From Gordoniibacillus kamchatkensis (lineage in GTDB: Bacteria > Bacillota > Bacilli > Paenibacillales > NBRC-103111): a stretch of DNA of 64,000 nucleotides. Every line of letters starts with the position of its first letter. Position 1 is the stretch's first letter. Below, one piece after another: positions 29,324 to 37,949 of this stretch. The stretch spans positions 62,001-126,000 of the forward strand of contig NZ_JXAK01000002.1 in the NCBI RefSeq assembly GCF_000829455.1, in the 5' to 3' direction. Both the position numbers and the translations under genes were made by a program. The notes beneath the pieces were generated by a model, which saw only the letters and a list, made by a program, of their open reading frames with translations, made no database searches and had not been told where the DNA came from.

Positions 29324-30109
29324 TTAAATGGGAGTATCTCTTCCAGACTTGATACGTTTCCTCTGTAAATGTTCACGGAAACCCGGCGATAACGTTCCGA
29401 AGATCCGGTCCCACAATCCGGTAAATGCCGCATAATTCCCTTTGAATTTCGAATGGTGATAATCGTGAAACGATGCTCCGTCATAAAAAGGGAACAGGTG
29501 GTTGGGATTCCACGGAAATTCGTAACCGCAATGTTCGTTCGCTGCCAACCATTGACGGAAAACAATCCAAATCCAGACCGTCACAACATGGGATCCCAAC
29601 AAAACTGGTCCAATGATAACACAAGATGCGATCAAAATGAATTCAACAGGATGCATATAATTGCCGGCTATGGCCCAAGGGACCGTCACTCGATGATGAA
29701 CTGAGTGGATATATTGATATAGAAATTTGGTATGCAGGGTTCTATGAACTACGTAAAACAAAAAATCCTCGAAATAAATGAAAAACAATACCTGCAGCAG
29801 TATCGTGTACCATGGCGGAATTGCTCCCATATGCACTGAAGATAGCCGTAGGATCGGCCAGAACAACACCAATAGAGCAGCAAAAATAGATCCATTTAAC
29901 AAATAGTAACGAATGGATGGGATAACGATTCTATCGCTCTTCCCGACTTTGTCTTGAATTCGGTATTTTTCGGCCCAACTCGGTCGTTTGTACGCAATCC
30001 AAGTAAGCGGAATGGAGAATGTCGAGAATGCAACCATACTGATCATTGCGGTTGCGACCGGGAAAAACCAAAACATTGGTTCCATATACATGTCAAAGTA
30101 ACTCTGCAT
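29324..30109 (-). CDS. Sterol desaturase/fatty acid hydroxylase family protein
   Basis: This is a di-iron membrane oxygenase-type protein of 261 residues. The His clusters are all present: HRTLH (about residue 122), HSVHH (about 136) and HDYHH (about 216), in the order and spacing of the FA_hydroxylase superfamily. Four or more helices surround them. Substrates in this family range from sterols to carotenoids and alkylglycerols; none can be assigned here. The ATG at 30109 follows GGTGG. It is monocistronic. Confidence 0.85.
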   Translation of the reverse strand: MQSYFDMYMEPMFWFFPVATAMISMVAFSTFSIPLTWIAYKRPSWAEKYRIQDKVGKSDRIVIPSIRYYLLNGSIFAALLVLFWPILRLSSVHMGAIPPWYTILLQVLFFIYFEDFLFYVVHRTLHTKFLYQYIHSVHHRVTVPWAIAGNYMHPVEFILIASCVIIGPVLLGSHVVTVWIWIVFRQWLAANEHCGYEFPWNPNHLFPFYDGASFHDYHHSKFKGNYAAFTGLWDRIFGTLSPGFREHLQRKRIKSGRDTPI

Positions 30110-30379
30110 TTTCGTCCACCACCTCAGGCAAAATGACGTGTAAACCTTGCTAGTACGGGAGCTTCAGAACCAACAATACACTCTGCATCCTCGTAATGGA
30201 CGTTTTTGAAGCATGCTCCGCCCTGCTTTTCCAGACATCGCCACTCATTTACAACGAAGATAACAAGCGAAGTTTAAATTAGGTTTAAAAAAACAGTAGT
30301 AAATCTATAGAGTCGTCGATTTATTTTAACAACAATATAAAGAGCTGCCAGCACTTATATAGATGGGGCTGCCCGAATC

Positions 30380-30919
30380 TTACCCGCGGCGGCCACCTGA
30401 TGTATTTTCTGTGCTACCGGTACCCGTTCGGTTGAGTTTCGTTTGAAAACGTTTGAATAGGTCCATCCACTCGTTTTCTCTAACCTCTTGGAAATTGTTA
30501 TTCGTACATCTCTCAATTGCCTTTTTCCAAAATATTTGGGCTGGTTTATTATTCTCAAATTGAGCAACTTTCCAAATGCCCCTGAGTCGATTGAAAACTT
30601 CAGCAGAAGCGGTTATACCGACTCCAAGTTTTCGATATTTTTTCATTACGAAGAACTCAGCCACTGAATAAATTGGTTGGTTATGTTCATTTGTCCCAAT
30701 CATCCTTACTAGCACAAAACCAGCCAGTTTTCCATCAACACGTATAAAAAAAGGATGTCTGCCTTCTTCTGTCCAATAATGATCCAGATACTTATAATCA
30801 TATAAACCGTTTTCATTTACATCTTCAGGATCAAACTCACTAAAATCATATTTATAGAGCTCTAGAAGATTTCTTAAAGTCGATTTATGCTCATATTCAA
30901 CATTTTGAATAGTTATCAT
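30380..30919 (-). CDS. GNAT family N-acetyltransferase
   Basis: This is an acetyl-CoA-dependent acetyltransferase of 179 residues. The fold is visible as FFIRVDGKLAGFVLVR (strands 2-4), then EFFVMKKYRKLGVG, which is the acetyl-CoA loop, and FENNKPAQIFWKKAIE for the C-terminal part. The last 15 residues are low-complexity. AAAGGGGG precedes the ATG. The substrate is unknown; the gene lies next to, but ends before, a differently sized regulator gene with 33 bases between. Confidence 0.85.
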   Translation of the reverse strand: MITIQNVEYEHKSTLRNLLELYKYDFSEFDPEDVNENGLYDYKYLDHYWTEEGRHPFFIRVDGKLAGFVLVRMIGTNEHNQPIYSVAEFFVMKKYRKLGVGITASAEVFNRLRGIWKVAQFENNKPAQIFWKKAIERCTNNNFQEVRENEWMDLFKRFQTKLNRTGTGSTENTSGGRRG

Positions 30920-30952
30920 TGGTATTTCCCCCTTTTCAACCTAAGGCCGCCC

Positions 30953-32824
30953 TTACTCGGGCGAAGCAGGCTTTATTTCCTTAGGCTTGAACCATATGTC
31001 CTTGAAGTCGAACCAACCGATCGTGTTGACGGAGATGCCGCGGACGTCCGGACTGAATATCGTTTGCTGCGTCGTATGGGCAAGAAACAGGACGCGGCAG
31101 TCGCCGGTCAGCAGCTTCTCCATCCCGCGAATGCGCCGCAGCCGCACGCCGGCGTCGGGCTCGGCAACAATGTCCGCGACTGTCTCGTCGAACGTGCGAA
31201 GAAGATCGTCCGGAGTATAGGTGCGAATCGATAAAATGCCCACCTTGTACGTTTCGACAAGGAAGCGCGCCACGTCATCGTCGGCGACGACTCCGCCCAA
31301 CTTGGCGTCCCCTTCCGCAAGCAGTTCAGGATCCGCCGCTTCTGTATGCGACAACTCCTCAATCGCTATCCGAACGCCGATCTCCTCGCACCTTGCCTGC
31401 ACCCATTCGCTCTGGGGCCGGTGGCCGATTATTGACAGCAGGCGCAGCGTTTCGCCCCGGTAGATGGAAGCGGACACGAGCCGGCGAGCTTCCTCGAGCC
31501 GGTTGTCGCCTAGCGGCAGAAGCGGAGTTCCCGGTTCCGGCGGCAGGAAGCCGCGCGCCGGGATGGCGTTGTCCATGCCGAGCTCGCGAATCATGCGCTC
31601 CCGGTCGAGAGCGAGATGAATCGCCCGGCGCAGCCGCTCGTCCTGCTGCGGGCCGGCCTTGCGCAAATTGAACGCCAGCAGGCTGGAGCCGAGCGGCATG
31701 ACGCGCAGCGTTTGCCAATGCTCCGGAACGGGCTGTACAAAATGGTGCGCTTTGCTCATATGGAACGTCCATGTGCTTGCATCTCGGCCCTGCAGCTCGC
31801 TCGGCACGTACAGCAGCTCTACCCGGTCGAGCTGAGCCCGCTCGCGGAAATAGTCGGGGAACGCCTCCAGCACAAGCGCGCCCTCATCGTGCCGCGCCAC
31901 CCGGAACGGTCCTGTACCGACAGGCATGCGCCACACGTCGGGGAGCGGACGCCCTGCGCCGCCCGAGCCGGGTACGGCGTCCTTGTACACGTCTTCGGGC
32001 AAGATCGCCGTCCCGTATGCGCTGACATAATGCGGAAACATGAAGTTCGGCGCGCGCAGCTCCACTTGCAGCGTGAGCCGCCCGGCAGGGCGGACGGCGC
32101 GAATCTCCTCCGCCAGCCAGCCGTTCGGCGAGGTGGGCGCGTACTGCTGCAGGCGCGACAGCGAGAAAGCCGCGTCGGCGGCCGTCAGCTCGCGCCCGTG
32201 ATGGAACTTGACGCCCTTGCGCAAATAGAACGTCCACACGAGGCCGTCCGCATCGCTCTCCCAGCTGTGCGCGAGATGCGGCACGACGACTCCCCTCTCC
32301 GGGTCGAACCGGGCAAGCGTATCGTACACCTGCTTGGCAAAATGCAAATCCCGCGCATACAGCAGCTCGGCCGGATCGAGCGTCAGGACGGCCGTGCGAA
32401 GCGGCAGCCGCAGCGTATCCGCCTCCGCCCCGGCAGCGTCCTTCTCTTTATAGCCGAAAAAATCGCCGAGCCAAGCCAAAAACTTCTCCGTCAGCCCTGC
32501 CTCGAGACCTTCCCCCCGCAGCAGCTCCATCGCCCCGTGCAAATTGCCTTGCTGCACGCACGCTTTGGCTTCTTGCAGCAGCAGCTCTTCCGCCGAAGCG
32601 GCGAACCGGATCTGCGAGCGGTTGCCCCGCCCCCGGCCCGGCGTCCAGACGATCCAGCCGTGGTCGGCCATTTTGCGGATAATGATTTTGGCGTTGCGTT
32701 CGGTGCAGATCAGGTGACCCGCTATTTCCTCCACCGTCACCGGCACCGGCCCGTCTTCCCGACCGCCGGGTTGCCCGCGCAGCAGCGCATGTTTCAAAGC
32801 CGCATATTGCACTGTGAGCTGCAT
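30953..32824 (-). CDS. SgrR-type transcription regulator with solute-binding domain
   Basis: This 623-residue protein joins an N-terminal winged-helix domain (residues 1-110, VTVEEIAGHLICTERNAK) with a periplasmic-binding-protein-like domain of the SBP_bac_5 type (LDPAELLYARDLHFAKQVYD, WTFYLRKGVKFHHGRELTA, VGTGPFRVARHDEG). No signal peptide is present, so the binding domain senses a ligand in the cytoplasm, as in SgrR. The ATG at 32824 follows a G-rich site. It is divergent from an MFS transporter gene at 33020, a common arrangement for regulator and target. Confidence 0.88.
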   Translation of the reverse strand: MQLTVQYAALKHALLRGQPGGREDGPVPVTVEEIAGHLICTERNAKIIIRKMADHGWIVWTPGRGRGNRSQIRFAASAEELLLQEAKACVQQGNLHGAMELLRGEGLEAGLTEKFLAWLGDFFGYKEKDAAGAEADTLRLPLRTAVLTLDPAELLYARDLHFAKQVYDTLARFDPERGVVVPHLAHSWESDADGLVWTFYLRKGVKFHHGRELTAADAAFSLSRLQQYAPTSPNGWLAEEIRAVRPAGRLTLQVELRAPNFMFPHYVSAYGTAILPEDVYKDAVPGSGGAGRPLPDVWRMPVGTGPFRVARHDEGALVLEAFPDYFRERAQLDRVELLYVPSELQGRDASTWTFHMSKAHHFVQPVPEHWQTLRVMPLGSSLLAFNLRKAGPQQDERLRRAIHLALDRERMIRELGMDNAIPARGFLPPEPGTPLLPLGDNRLEEARRLVSASIYRGETLRLLSIIGHRPQSEWVQARCEEIGVRIAIEELSHTEAADPELLAEGDAKLGGVVADDDVARFLVETYKVGILSIRTYTPDDLLRTFDETVADIVAEPDAGVRLRRIRGMEKLLTGDCRVLFLAHTTQQTIFSPDVRGISVNTIGWFDFKDIWFKPKEIKPASPE

Positions 32825-33019
32825 GCTTCCGTCCCCCCGCAATACCTCGTTTAGCGTTCATTATAGGCGTCCCCCCGCAACCCCGTCAAAATATGCGGCT
32901 TCATGAAAAAAAGGTGAAAAGCGCCGCCAGAAGCGTACACTTTTTCCTTAGAGCTGTTGTGATTATGATGGGAGGGTACAATCAGCAAAGATAATGTTTG
33001 CGGGAGCGGGTGGACTAAC

Positions 33020-34426
33020 ATGACGTTTCGCGATTTTCATCCCAATGTGAAGCTGCGCATTACGCTGGCTTTCCTTAACAATACGCTGGGCAACATGGTC
33101 ACCCCGTTCATGGCCGTCTATTTGGCCAAAACGCTCGGCACGACGGTCGCCGGCGTGACGGCGATACTCGGCATCGGCGTCGGCCTGGCGTGCGCAACGC
33201 TCGGCGGGCATTACGCCGACCGTTACGGCCGCAAGAGCATGATGCTTATCTCCGAGACGCTCAGCCTTATCGCCTATGCGGCGATGGCGGCGTTCAACTC
33301 GCCATGGCTATATTCCGCAGTCGTAACGCTGCTCATGACGGTTCTGGTCAACGCCGCCTGGGGCTTCGGCAAGCCGGCTTTCGATGCGATGCTGATCGAC
33401 GTGTCGACGCCCGAAACGCGCAAGGCGATATACCGCATTACGTACTGGTCGAACAATTTGGCGATTTCTATCGCCGGTATGATCGGGGCTTATTTTTTCA
33501 GCTCGTATTTGTTTGAGCTGCTGGCCGTAGTGGCCGCCTTTTCGCTGGTGTCCACGCTGGTCACCGCATTCGCTATTACGGAAACGATGCCCGGTGCCGA
33601 ACCGGAAAGCATGGCCTCGGGCGGGAATGGAGCGGCCGCCACGGCTGGCACCGTTGCAGCAGCCGCCGACGGTATAACAACACCCGTCGCTCCTCGCCGC
33701 AGCCGGCCCTTTGCGCCAGCTGGCCGTACCCGCACAGCCGCAGCGGCGGAAGGCGGTTCCCGCGTGTCGCTGCTGAGCCGGTACGCCGAGGTGCTGCGCG
33801 ACCGGACGTTCGTCCTCTATGTGCTCGCCGGTGTGCTATGCGTATCGGTGGAGATGAACATGACCGGCTACATCGGCATTCGGCTCGCCGATCAGATGCA
33901 TCAGGCGGCCTGGTTTCCCGGCACGGGGCTGACCACCGACGGATTGTCGATGCTCGGCTTCCTGCGGACGGAAAATACGCTGGCGGTCGTGCTCTTGTCT
34001 TTATTCGTCGGCAAGCTGCTCAAAGGCAAATCCGATACGCGGACGATGCTGGCCGCCATGGCGCTCAACGTGGCGGGCTACGCCTACATCGCCTACGGCA
34101 ATCAGCCGCTGCTGCTCGTGCTCGTCATGCTGCTGGCGACGATCGGCGAGCTGACTTACGTGCCGCTGAAGCAGGCGCTGCTCGTCCGGTTCGTTCCCGA
34201 CCACGCCCGCAGCTCGTATATGGCCGTGTACGGCATGACGAACCGCGCCGCACAAATGGTAAGCGGGCTTAACGTCGTGATCGGCGGCTTCCTGCCGTCC
34301 GGCGCGATGGCCTTCGTGCTGCTCATTACCGGCTTCGCCGGCATCGCGCTGCTTGGTGCGGTATTGGCCGGCCGCACCGATTCGCCCATGAAACCGCAGG
34401 AAAACGCCGCCCCGCTGCAAGGATAG
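33020..34426 (+). CDS. MFS transporter with Ala-rich central loop
   Basis: This is a 12-helix major facilitator of 468 residues. The motif-A region is GGHYADRYGRKSMM between helices 2 and 3. The loop between helices 6 and 7 (about residues 190-250) is unusually long and rich in Ala, Gly and Pro. The N-terminus FRDFHPNVKLRI resembles YttB/multidrug-type exporters. It is divergent from the SgrR-type regulator, so efflux or uptake of that regulator's ligand is likely. The substrate is unknown. Confidence 0.88.
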   Translation: MTFRDFHPNVKLRITLAFLNNTLGNMVTPFMAVYLAKTLGTTVAGVTAILGIGVGLACATLGGHYADRYGRKSMMLISETLSLIAYAAMAAFNSPWLYSAVVTLLMTVLVNAAWGFGKPAFDAMLIDVSTPETRKAIYRITYWSNNLAISIAGMIGAYFFSSYLFELLAVVAAFSLVSTLVTAFAITETMPGAEPESMASGGNGAAATAGTVAAAADGITTPVAPRRSRPFAPAGRTRTAAAAEGGSRVSLLSRYAEVLRDRTFVLYVLAGVLCVSVEMNMTGYIGIRLADQMHQAAWFPGTGLTTDGLSMLGFLRTENTLAVVLLSLFVGKLLKGKSDTRTMLAAMALNVAGYAYIAYGNQPLLLVLVMLLATIGELTYVPLKQALLVRFVPDHARSSYMAVYGMTNRAAQMVSGLNVVIGGFLPSGAMAFVLLITGFAGIALLGAVLAGRTDSPMKPQENAAPLQG

Positions 34427-34442
34427 AGCGGGAGCGGCGTTT
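34401..34442 (+). terminator. Terminator overlapping the MFS stop codon
   Basis: AAAACGCCGCCCCGCT pairs with AGCGGGAGCGGCGTTTT around the stop codon at 34424-34426. It can separate the two MFS genes. Confidence 0.8.
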
Positions 34443-34547
34443 TCCGCTTGTTGGGAGCCTATTTCGACGTTGCAATTTTCCCCGGCCGGACCGATAATTT
34501 GAGAGACACTTATTCGGAGACGGAATACCCGCAGAGGAGGGCCGGCC

Positions 34548-35756
34548 TTGTCCCCATCCAACTACCGCATTCCGCTGTTTTGCGTCGTTACGCTGCTGTT
34601 CTGGCTGTCGATGTACACGTGCGTGCCGATCCTGACTCCTTATGTCGAGCACCTCGGCGCCTCGCACCAAATGGCCGGGCTCATCGTCGGCATGTACGGG
34701 CTGAGCCAGATGCTGCTGCGTATCCCGGTAGGCGTCGTATCGGACCGGCTGCACAAGCGAAAGCTGTTCATCGTCTTCGGCCTGGCGTTCTCCGTGCTGT
34801 CCGGAGTCGGCATCCTCGTCTCGCACGAGCTGACGTGGATATTGGTGCTGCGGGCGCTGGCCGGAGCGGCAGCGGCGACATGGGTCGATTTTACGATCCT
34901 GTTCGCCAGCTATTACAAAAAAGAACAGACGACCCAGGCGATGGGCACGATCTCGCTGTACAACTCGCTTGGCCAAATGATCGGCATTCTCGGCGGCGGC
35001 GCGCTGGCCGACGTGTTCGGCTGGGAGGCCGCTTTTCTGCTCGGCGCGGGCGTCGGCATCGTCGGGGCGGTCATCGCCTTGTTCATCGTCGAAAAGTTCG
35101 ACCCGAACGAGAAACCGATTACGGTGCAGGCCGTGGCCGAAGTTGCTTCCGACCGCATTTTGCTGACGGTGTCAGTGCTCGCGATTTTGTTCCAGCTGCT
35201 CACATTCGCCACCGTATTCGGCTTTACGCCGGTGTACGCGCAGGCGCTCGGGGCGAGCAAGCTGGGCATGGGCGTGCTTACGTTTTGCTCGACGCTGCCT
35301 ACCGCTATCGCCTCGTGGATCGGCGGCGGGCATCTCGCGCAGCGCATCGGCGAACGTAACGTTATCGTGCTCGGCTTCGTGCTGAGCGGCATTTTTACGG
35401 TGCTCATTCCCGTCACGAATACGTTCTGGCTGCTTGTCGTGACGCAGGCGCTGGCCGGCTTCGGGCGCGGCTTCACGACGCCGGTGCTGATGGCGCTCAG
35501 CATCAAGCATATGGACACGGGGCGGCGCGCGACGGCGATGGGCTTTTATCAGGCGATTTACGGCCTCGGCATGTTTGCGGGTCCTTATTTGATGGGCTTG
35601 CTCGGGGATTCGCTGACTTTGAAGCAGGGCTTCCTAATCGTCGGCCTGCTCGGCTGCGGGGCGGCGGCGCTCAGCCATGCGATGCTGCGGGCTGCAGGCG
35701 CCGGCACGGGATACGTCCGGCAGCAAGCGGACGGAAACGGCTTGCGCCGCCTGTGA
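34548..35756 (+). CDS. MFS transporter
   Basis: This second major facilitator has 402 residues and 12 helices. Motif A is VVSDRLHKRKLF, and the family signature IRIPVGVV-like segment LLRIPVGVVSD precedes it. It starts with TTG at 34548, seven bases after AGAGGAGG. It follows the first MFS gene by 121 bases and a terminator, so it may have its own promoter. Drug-exporter or sugar-exporter subfamilies fit equally. Confidence 0.88.
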   Translation: MSPSNYRIPLFCVVTLLFWLSMYTCVPILTPYVEHLGASHQMAGLIVGMYGLSQMLLRIPVGVVSDRLHKRKLFIVFGLAFSVLSGVGILVSHELTWILVLRALAGAAAATWVDFTILFASYYKKEQTTQAMGTISLYNSLGQMIGILGGGALADVFGWEAAFLLGAGVGIVGAVIALFIVEKFDPNEKPITVQAVAEVASDRILLTVSVLAILFQLLTFATVFGFTPVYAQALGASKLGMGVLTFCSTLPTAIASWIGGGHLAQRIGERNVIVLGFVLSGIFTVLIPVTNTFWLLVVTQALAGFGRGFTTPVLMALSIKHMDTGRRATAMGFYQAIYGLGMFAGPYLMGLLGDSLTLKQGFLIVGLLGCGAAALSHAMLRAAGAGTGYVRQQADGNGLRRL

Positions 35757-36021
35757 GACTGCGGGGCTTCGGGCTGCCCGAGATAGAGTGGCTGCGCTGC
35801 GGACCTAAGAATGCGGGTCTCCGGCTTCCTTGAACTCGTGTTCCCTCGAGATGGTGGGCTTGTCTTGTTTGCACGCCGCTTCGCTCCACGCTGCTTCGCC
35901 GAGTGCCGGGCGTGCTGAACGACAGCTATAGTGAATGGCTGGCATGTCGAACGCCGTCTCGTCCCGCGCGGCCCAGCTGCACGCCGACTCGCCCCACGCT
36001 CTCCGCCGCACGCCGCCCTTT

Positions 36022-36329
36022 TCCACGCTCTCTGCCGAACGCCGGTTCCGCCACACGTCGCCTCAGCCCACATGTCCCCTTCGAATCATAACGGAACGGC
36101 GTTCCGCTATTCGAGGGACATGCGGGGTATAGTCCAATGTTAACGGAACAACGTTCCGTTAAAACGGCGAAACGTGACTAAAACGAGCGTAATTCCGCCC
36201 GATAACGGAAGGCTGTTCCGTTAATTTTGGGAAATACCCGGGAAATAGCCAGTTAACGGAACTGGGTTCCGCTATGCCCCGCGCTTGGTCCACGCTCTCT
36301 GCCGAACGCCGGTTCCGCCACACGTCGCC
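36022..36329. repeat. 41-bp direct repeats flanking element B
   Basis: An identical 41-base sequence (TCCACGCTCTCTGCCGAACG at its start) occurs at 36022-36062 and 36289-36329, 267 bp apart; a partial third copy follows at 36335. The four-palindrome element B sits between them. The region 35757-36629 contains no convincing gene, only this repeat-rich DNA. Confidence 0.85.
36089..36274. repeat. Four-palindrome intergenic element, copy B
   Basis: Units of 21 bp start at 36089, 36141, 36203 and 36254 (52, 62 and 51 bp apart). All four have TAACGGAA at the left and TTCCGTTA or TTCCGCTA at the right with three to five central bases. Spacers are 31, 41 and 30 bp, and the last has TTGGGAAAT and GGGAAATAGCC as in copy A. 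Confidence 0.85.
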
Positions 36330-36629
36330 ACACCGCACGCCGGTTCCGCCACACGCCGTCTCGTCCCTCGGCAGAGAAGGACCACTGGGCTTCACCATCG
36401 CCCCTTGTGCGTCCTCGCGCCGGTACTTGTTTCGAGCAACCGCATCTGCAAGATTTGTGACTCCAGGCAGTCGGGGATCGCCGCAGCGCAGCCAAGCATA
36501 GTTCCATGCTACCGCCAATTCTCTCGTAGAAGCAACCACCCTCACACAGCGAAAAACCATTCCCAATGCTGTCACGTCCGCGAGTCGCAAATCGTCTTAA
36601 GGGCATCACAACGAAAAGGCGGGATGAAC

Positions 36630-37943
36630 ATGTTGCAGCAAGAGGAACGGATATGGGACGCAGTGATTATAGGGGCGGGAGCTGCCGGCTTGTTGGCGTC
36701 GATCCATTTGGCGAAGGCCGGCTGGAGTGTGCTCGTGTTGGAGAAGGCGGCTGCGCCCGGCGGCCGGGCGGTAACGGCAAAGCTGGAAGGAGCTGCGGTC
36801 AACCTGGGGGCGCACGCGCTCTACCGAGACGCGGCACAGCTGCTCAGGGAAGTTGGGGTGAACCCGTCCGGCGGCGTTCCGAAGCTGAGCGGCTCTTTTG
36901 TTTTCGGCTCCGTTCCGGCGTCGTTTCACGCTCTGCCTTTGCTCGGACTGATGCTCGGACGCACTCTGGCCTGGAGTGAGAAAATGGAGCTGCTGAGCTT
37001 CGCCGCCTCGCTCAGGCGCATTGAGACGGAGCCGCTTCAGTGCGTGGCGCTCGAGCAATTTTTGCGGCAGCGCGTTCGCCATCAGCGGGTAAGGAACGTG
37101 ATCCAGACGTTCGTACGCGTTTCGACTTATTGCCATGCGCCCGAGACCGTCAGTGCTGGGGCCGTGCTGGAACAGCTGCGGAAAGCGAGCGTCATTTATC
37201 CCGACGGGGGATGGCAAACGATCGTCGACGGTCTGCGTGCACAGGCGGAGAACAACGGAGTGGCGCTGCTGATGCACGCGGGCGCGCAGCGCATTTCAGG
37301 CAGCACTCCGGAGCTTGCGGTCGAGCTTAAAGGCGGGGAACGGATTCGGGCGCGGCATGTGCTATGCACGGCAGGTCCGAAGCAACTGCTTGAGCTGCTG
37401 GATACGGCTCCTGAGCCGGCGTATGCAGCGAAGCTCCGCGCCATGACGCCGTTGTACGCAGCGTGCCTGGATGTCGTGCTGGATGGGTTGCCGGTGCCGA
37501 AGACGATTTTTGCGCTCGGTGTCGACCGGCCGCTTTATTATTCCAACCACAGCAGCGTCGCGCGGCTATCGCCTAATCCGAACCATGCGGTAATACACGC
37601 GATGCAGTATTTGCCGGCCGGGACGCAGCTGCAAGGCGAAACGGAAGCGTGGGAGCAAGAGCTGGAGCGACTGCTCGACTTCCTCCAGCCGGGCTGGCGC
37701 AAACGCATTGTAGCCCGGCGCTTTATGCCGCACATGCTGGTTGCGAACGCCGTCGTGACGGCGCAGGACGGGGGGCTGGCGGGCCGGCCGGCACCGGCTG
37801 TAGCCGGAGTGCCCGGCGTTTATGCCGCAGGGGACTGGGTAGGGGAGGAGGGCATGCTGCTTAACGCATCTCTATATAGCGCGCGCCGTGCCGCGCAATG
37901 TATGATAGAGAGCAGTAAAGCGCACAACGGAATGCGAGAGTGA
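36630..37943 (+). CDS. FAD-dependent oxidoreductase, phytoene-desaturase/amine-oxidase-like
   Basis: This flavoenzyme has 437 residues. The dinucleotide-binding motif is VIIGAGAAGLLASIHL at about residue 13, followed by VLEKAAAPGGRA, the second FAD contact. Near the C-terminus GVYAAGDWVGEEGMLLNAS is the flavin-binding ATG-like motif. The overall pattern fits the NAD(P)/FAD oxidoreductases related to phytoene desaturase. AAGGCGGG lies six bases before ATG 36630. It directly precedes an ECF41-type sigma gene by six bases, a common partner arrangement. Confidence 0.88.
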   Translation: MLQQEERIWDAVIIGAGAAGLLASIHLAKAGWSVLVLEKAAAPGGRAVTAKLEGAAVNLGAHALYRDAAQLLREVGVNPSGGVPKLSGSFVFGSVPASFHALPLLGLMLGRTLAWSEKMELLSFAASLRRIETEPLQCVALEQFLRQRVRHQRVRNVIQTFVRVSTYCHAPETVSAGAVLEQLRKASVIYPDGGWQTIVDGLRAQAENNGVALLMHAGAQRISGSTPELAVELKGGERIRARHVLCTAGPKQLLELLDTAPEPAYAAKLRAMTPLYAACLDVVLDGLPVPKTIFALGVDRPLYYSNHSSVARLSPNPNHAVIHAMQYLPAGTQLQGETEAWEQELERLLDFLQPGWRKRIVARRFMPHMLVANAVVTAQDGGLAGRPAPAVAGVPGVYAAGDWVGEEGMLLNASLYSARRAAQCMIESSKAHNGMRE

Positions 37944-37949
37944 TTCAGG

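Noticed and set aside
6673-36274. The repeated palindromes as a CRISPR array
   Set aside because: Each element has only four units with variable arms, spacers are conserved in length and partly in sequence between copies, and no cas gene is present.
35757-36600. Several short frames on both strands in the repeat region
   Set aside because: They are produced by the 41-bp repeats and palindromes and show repeated low-complexity peptides.
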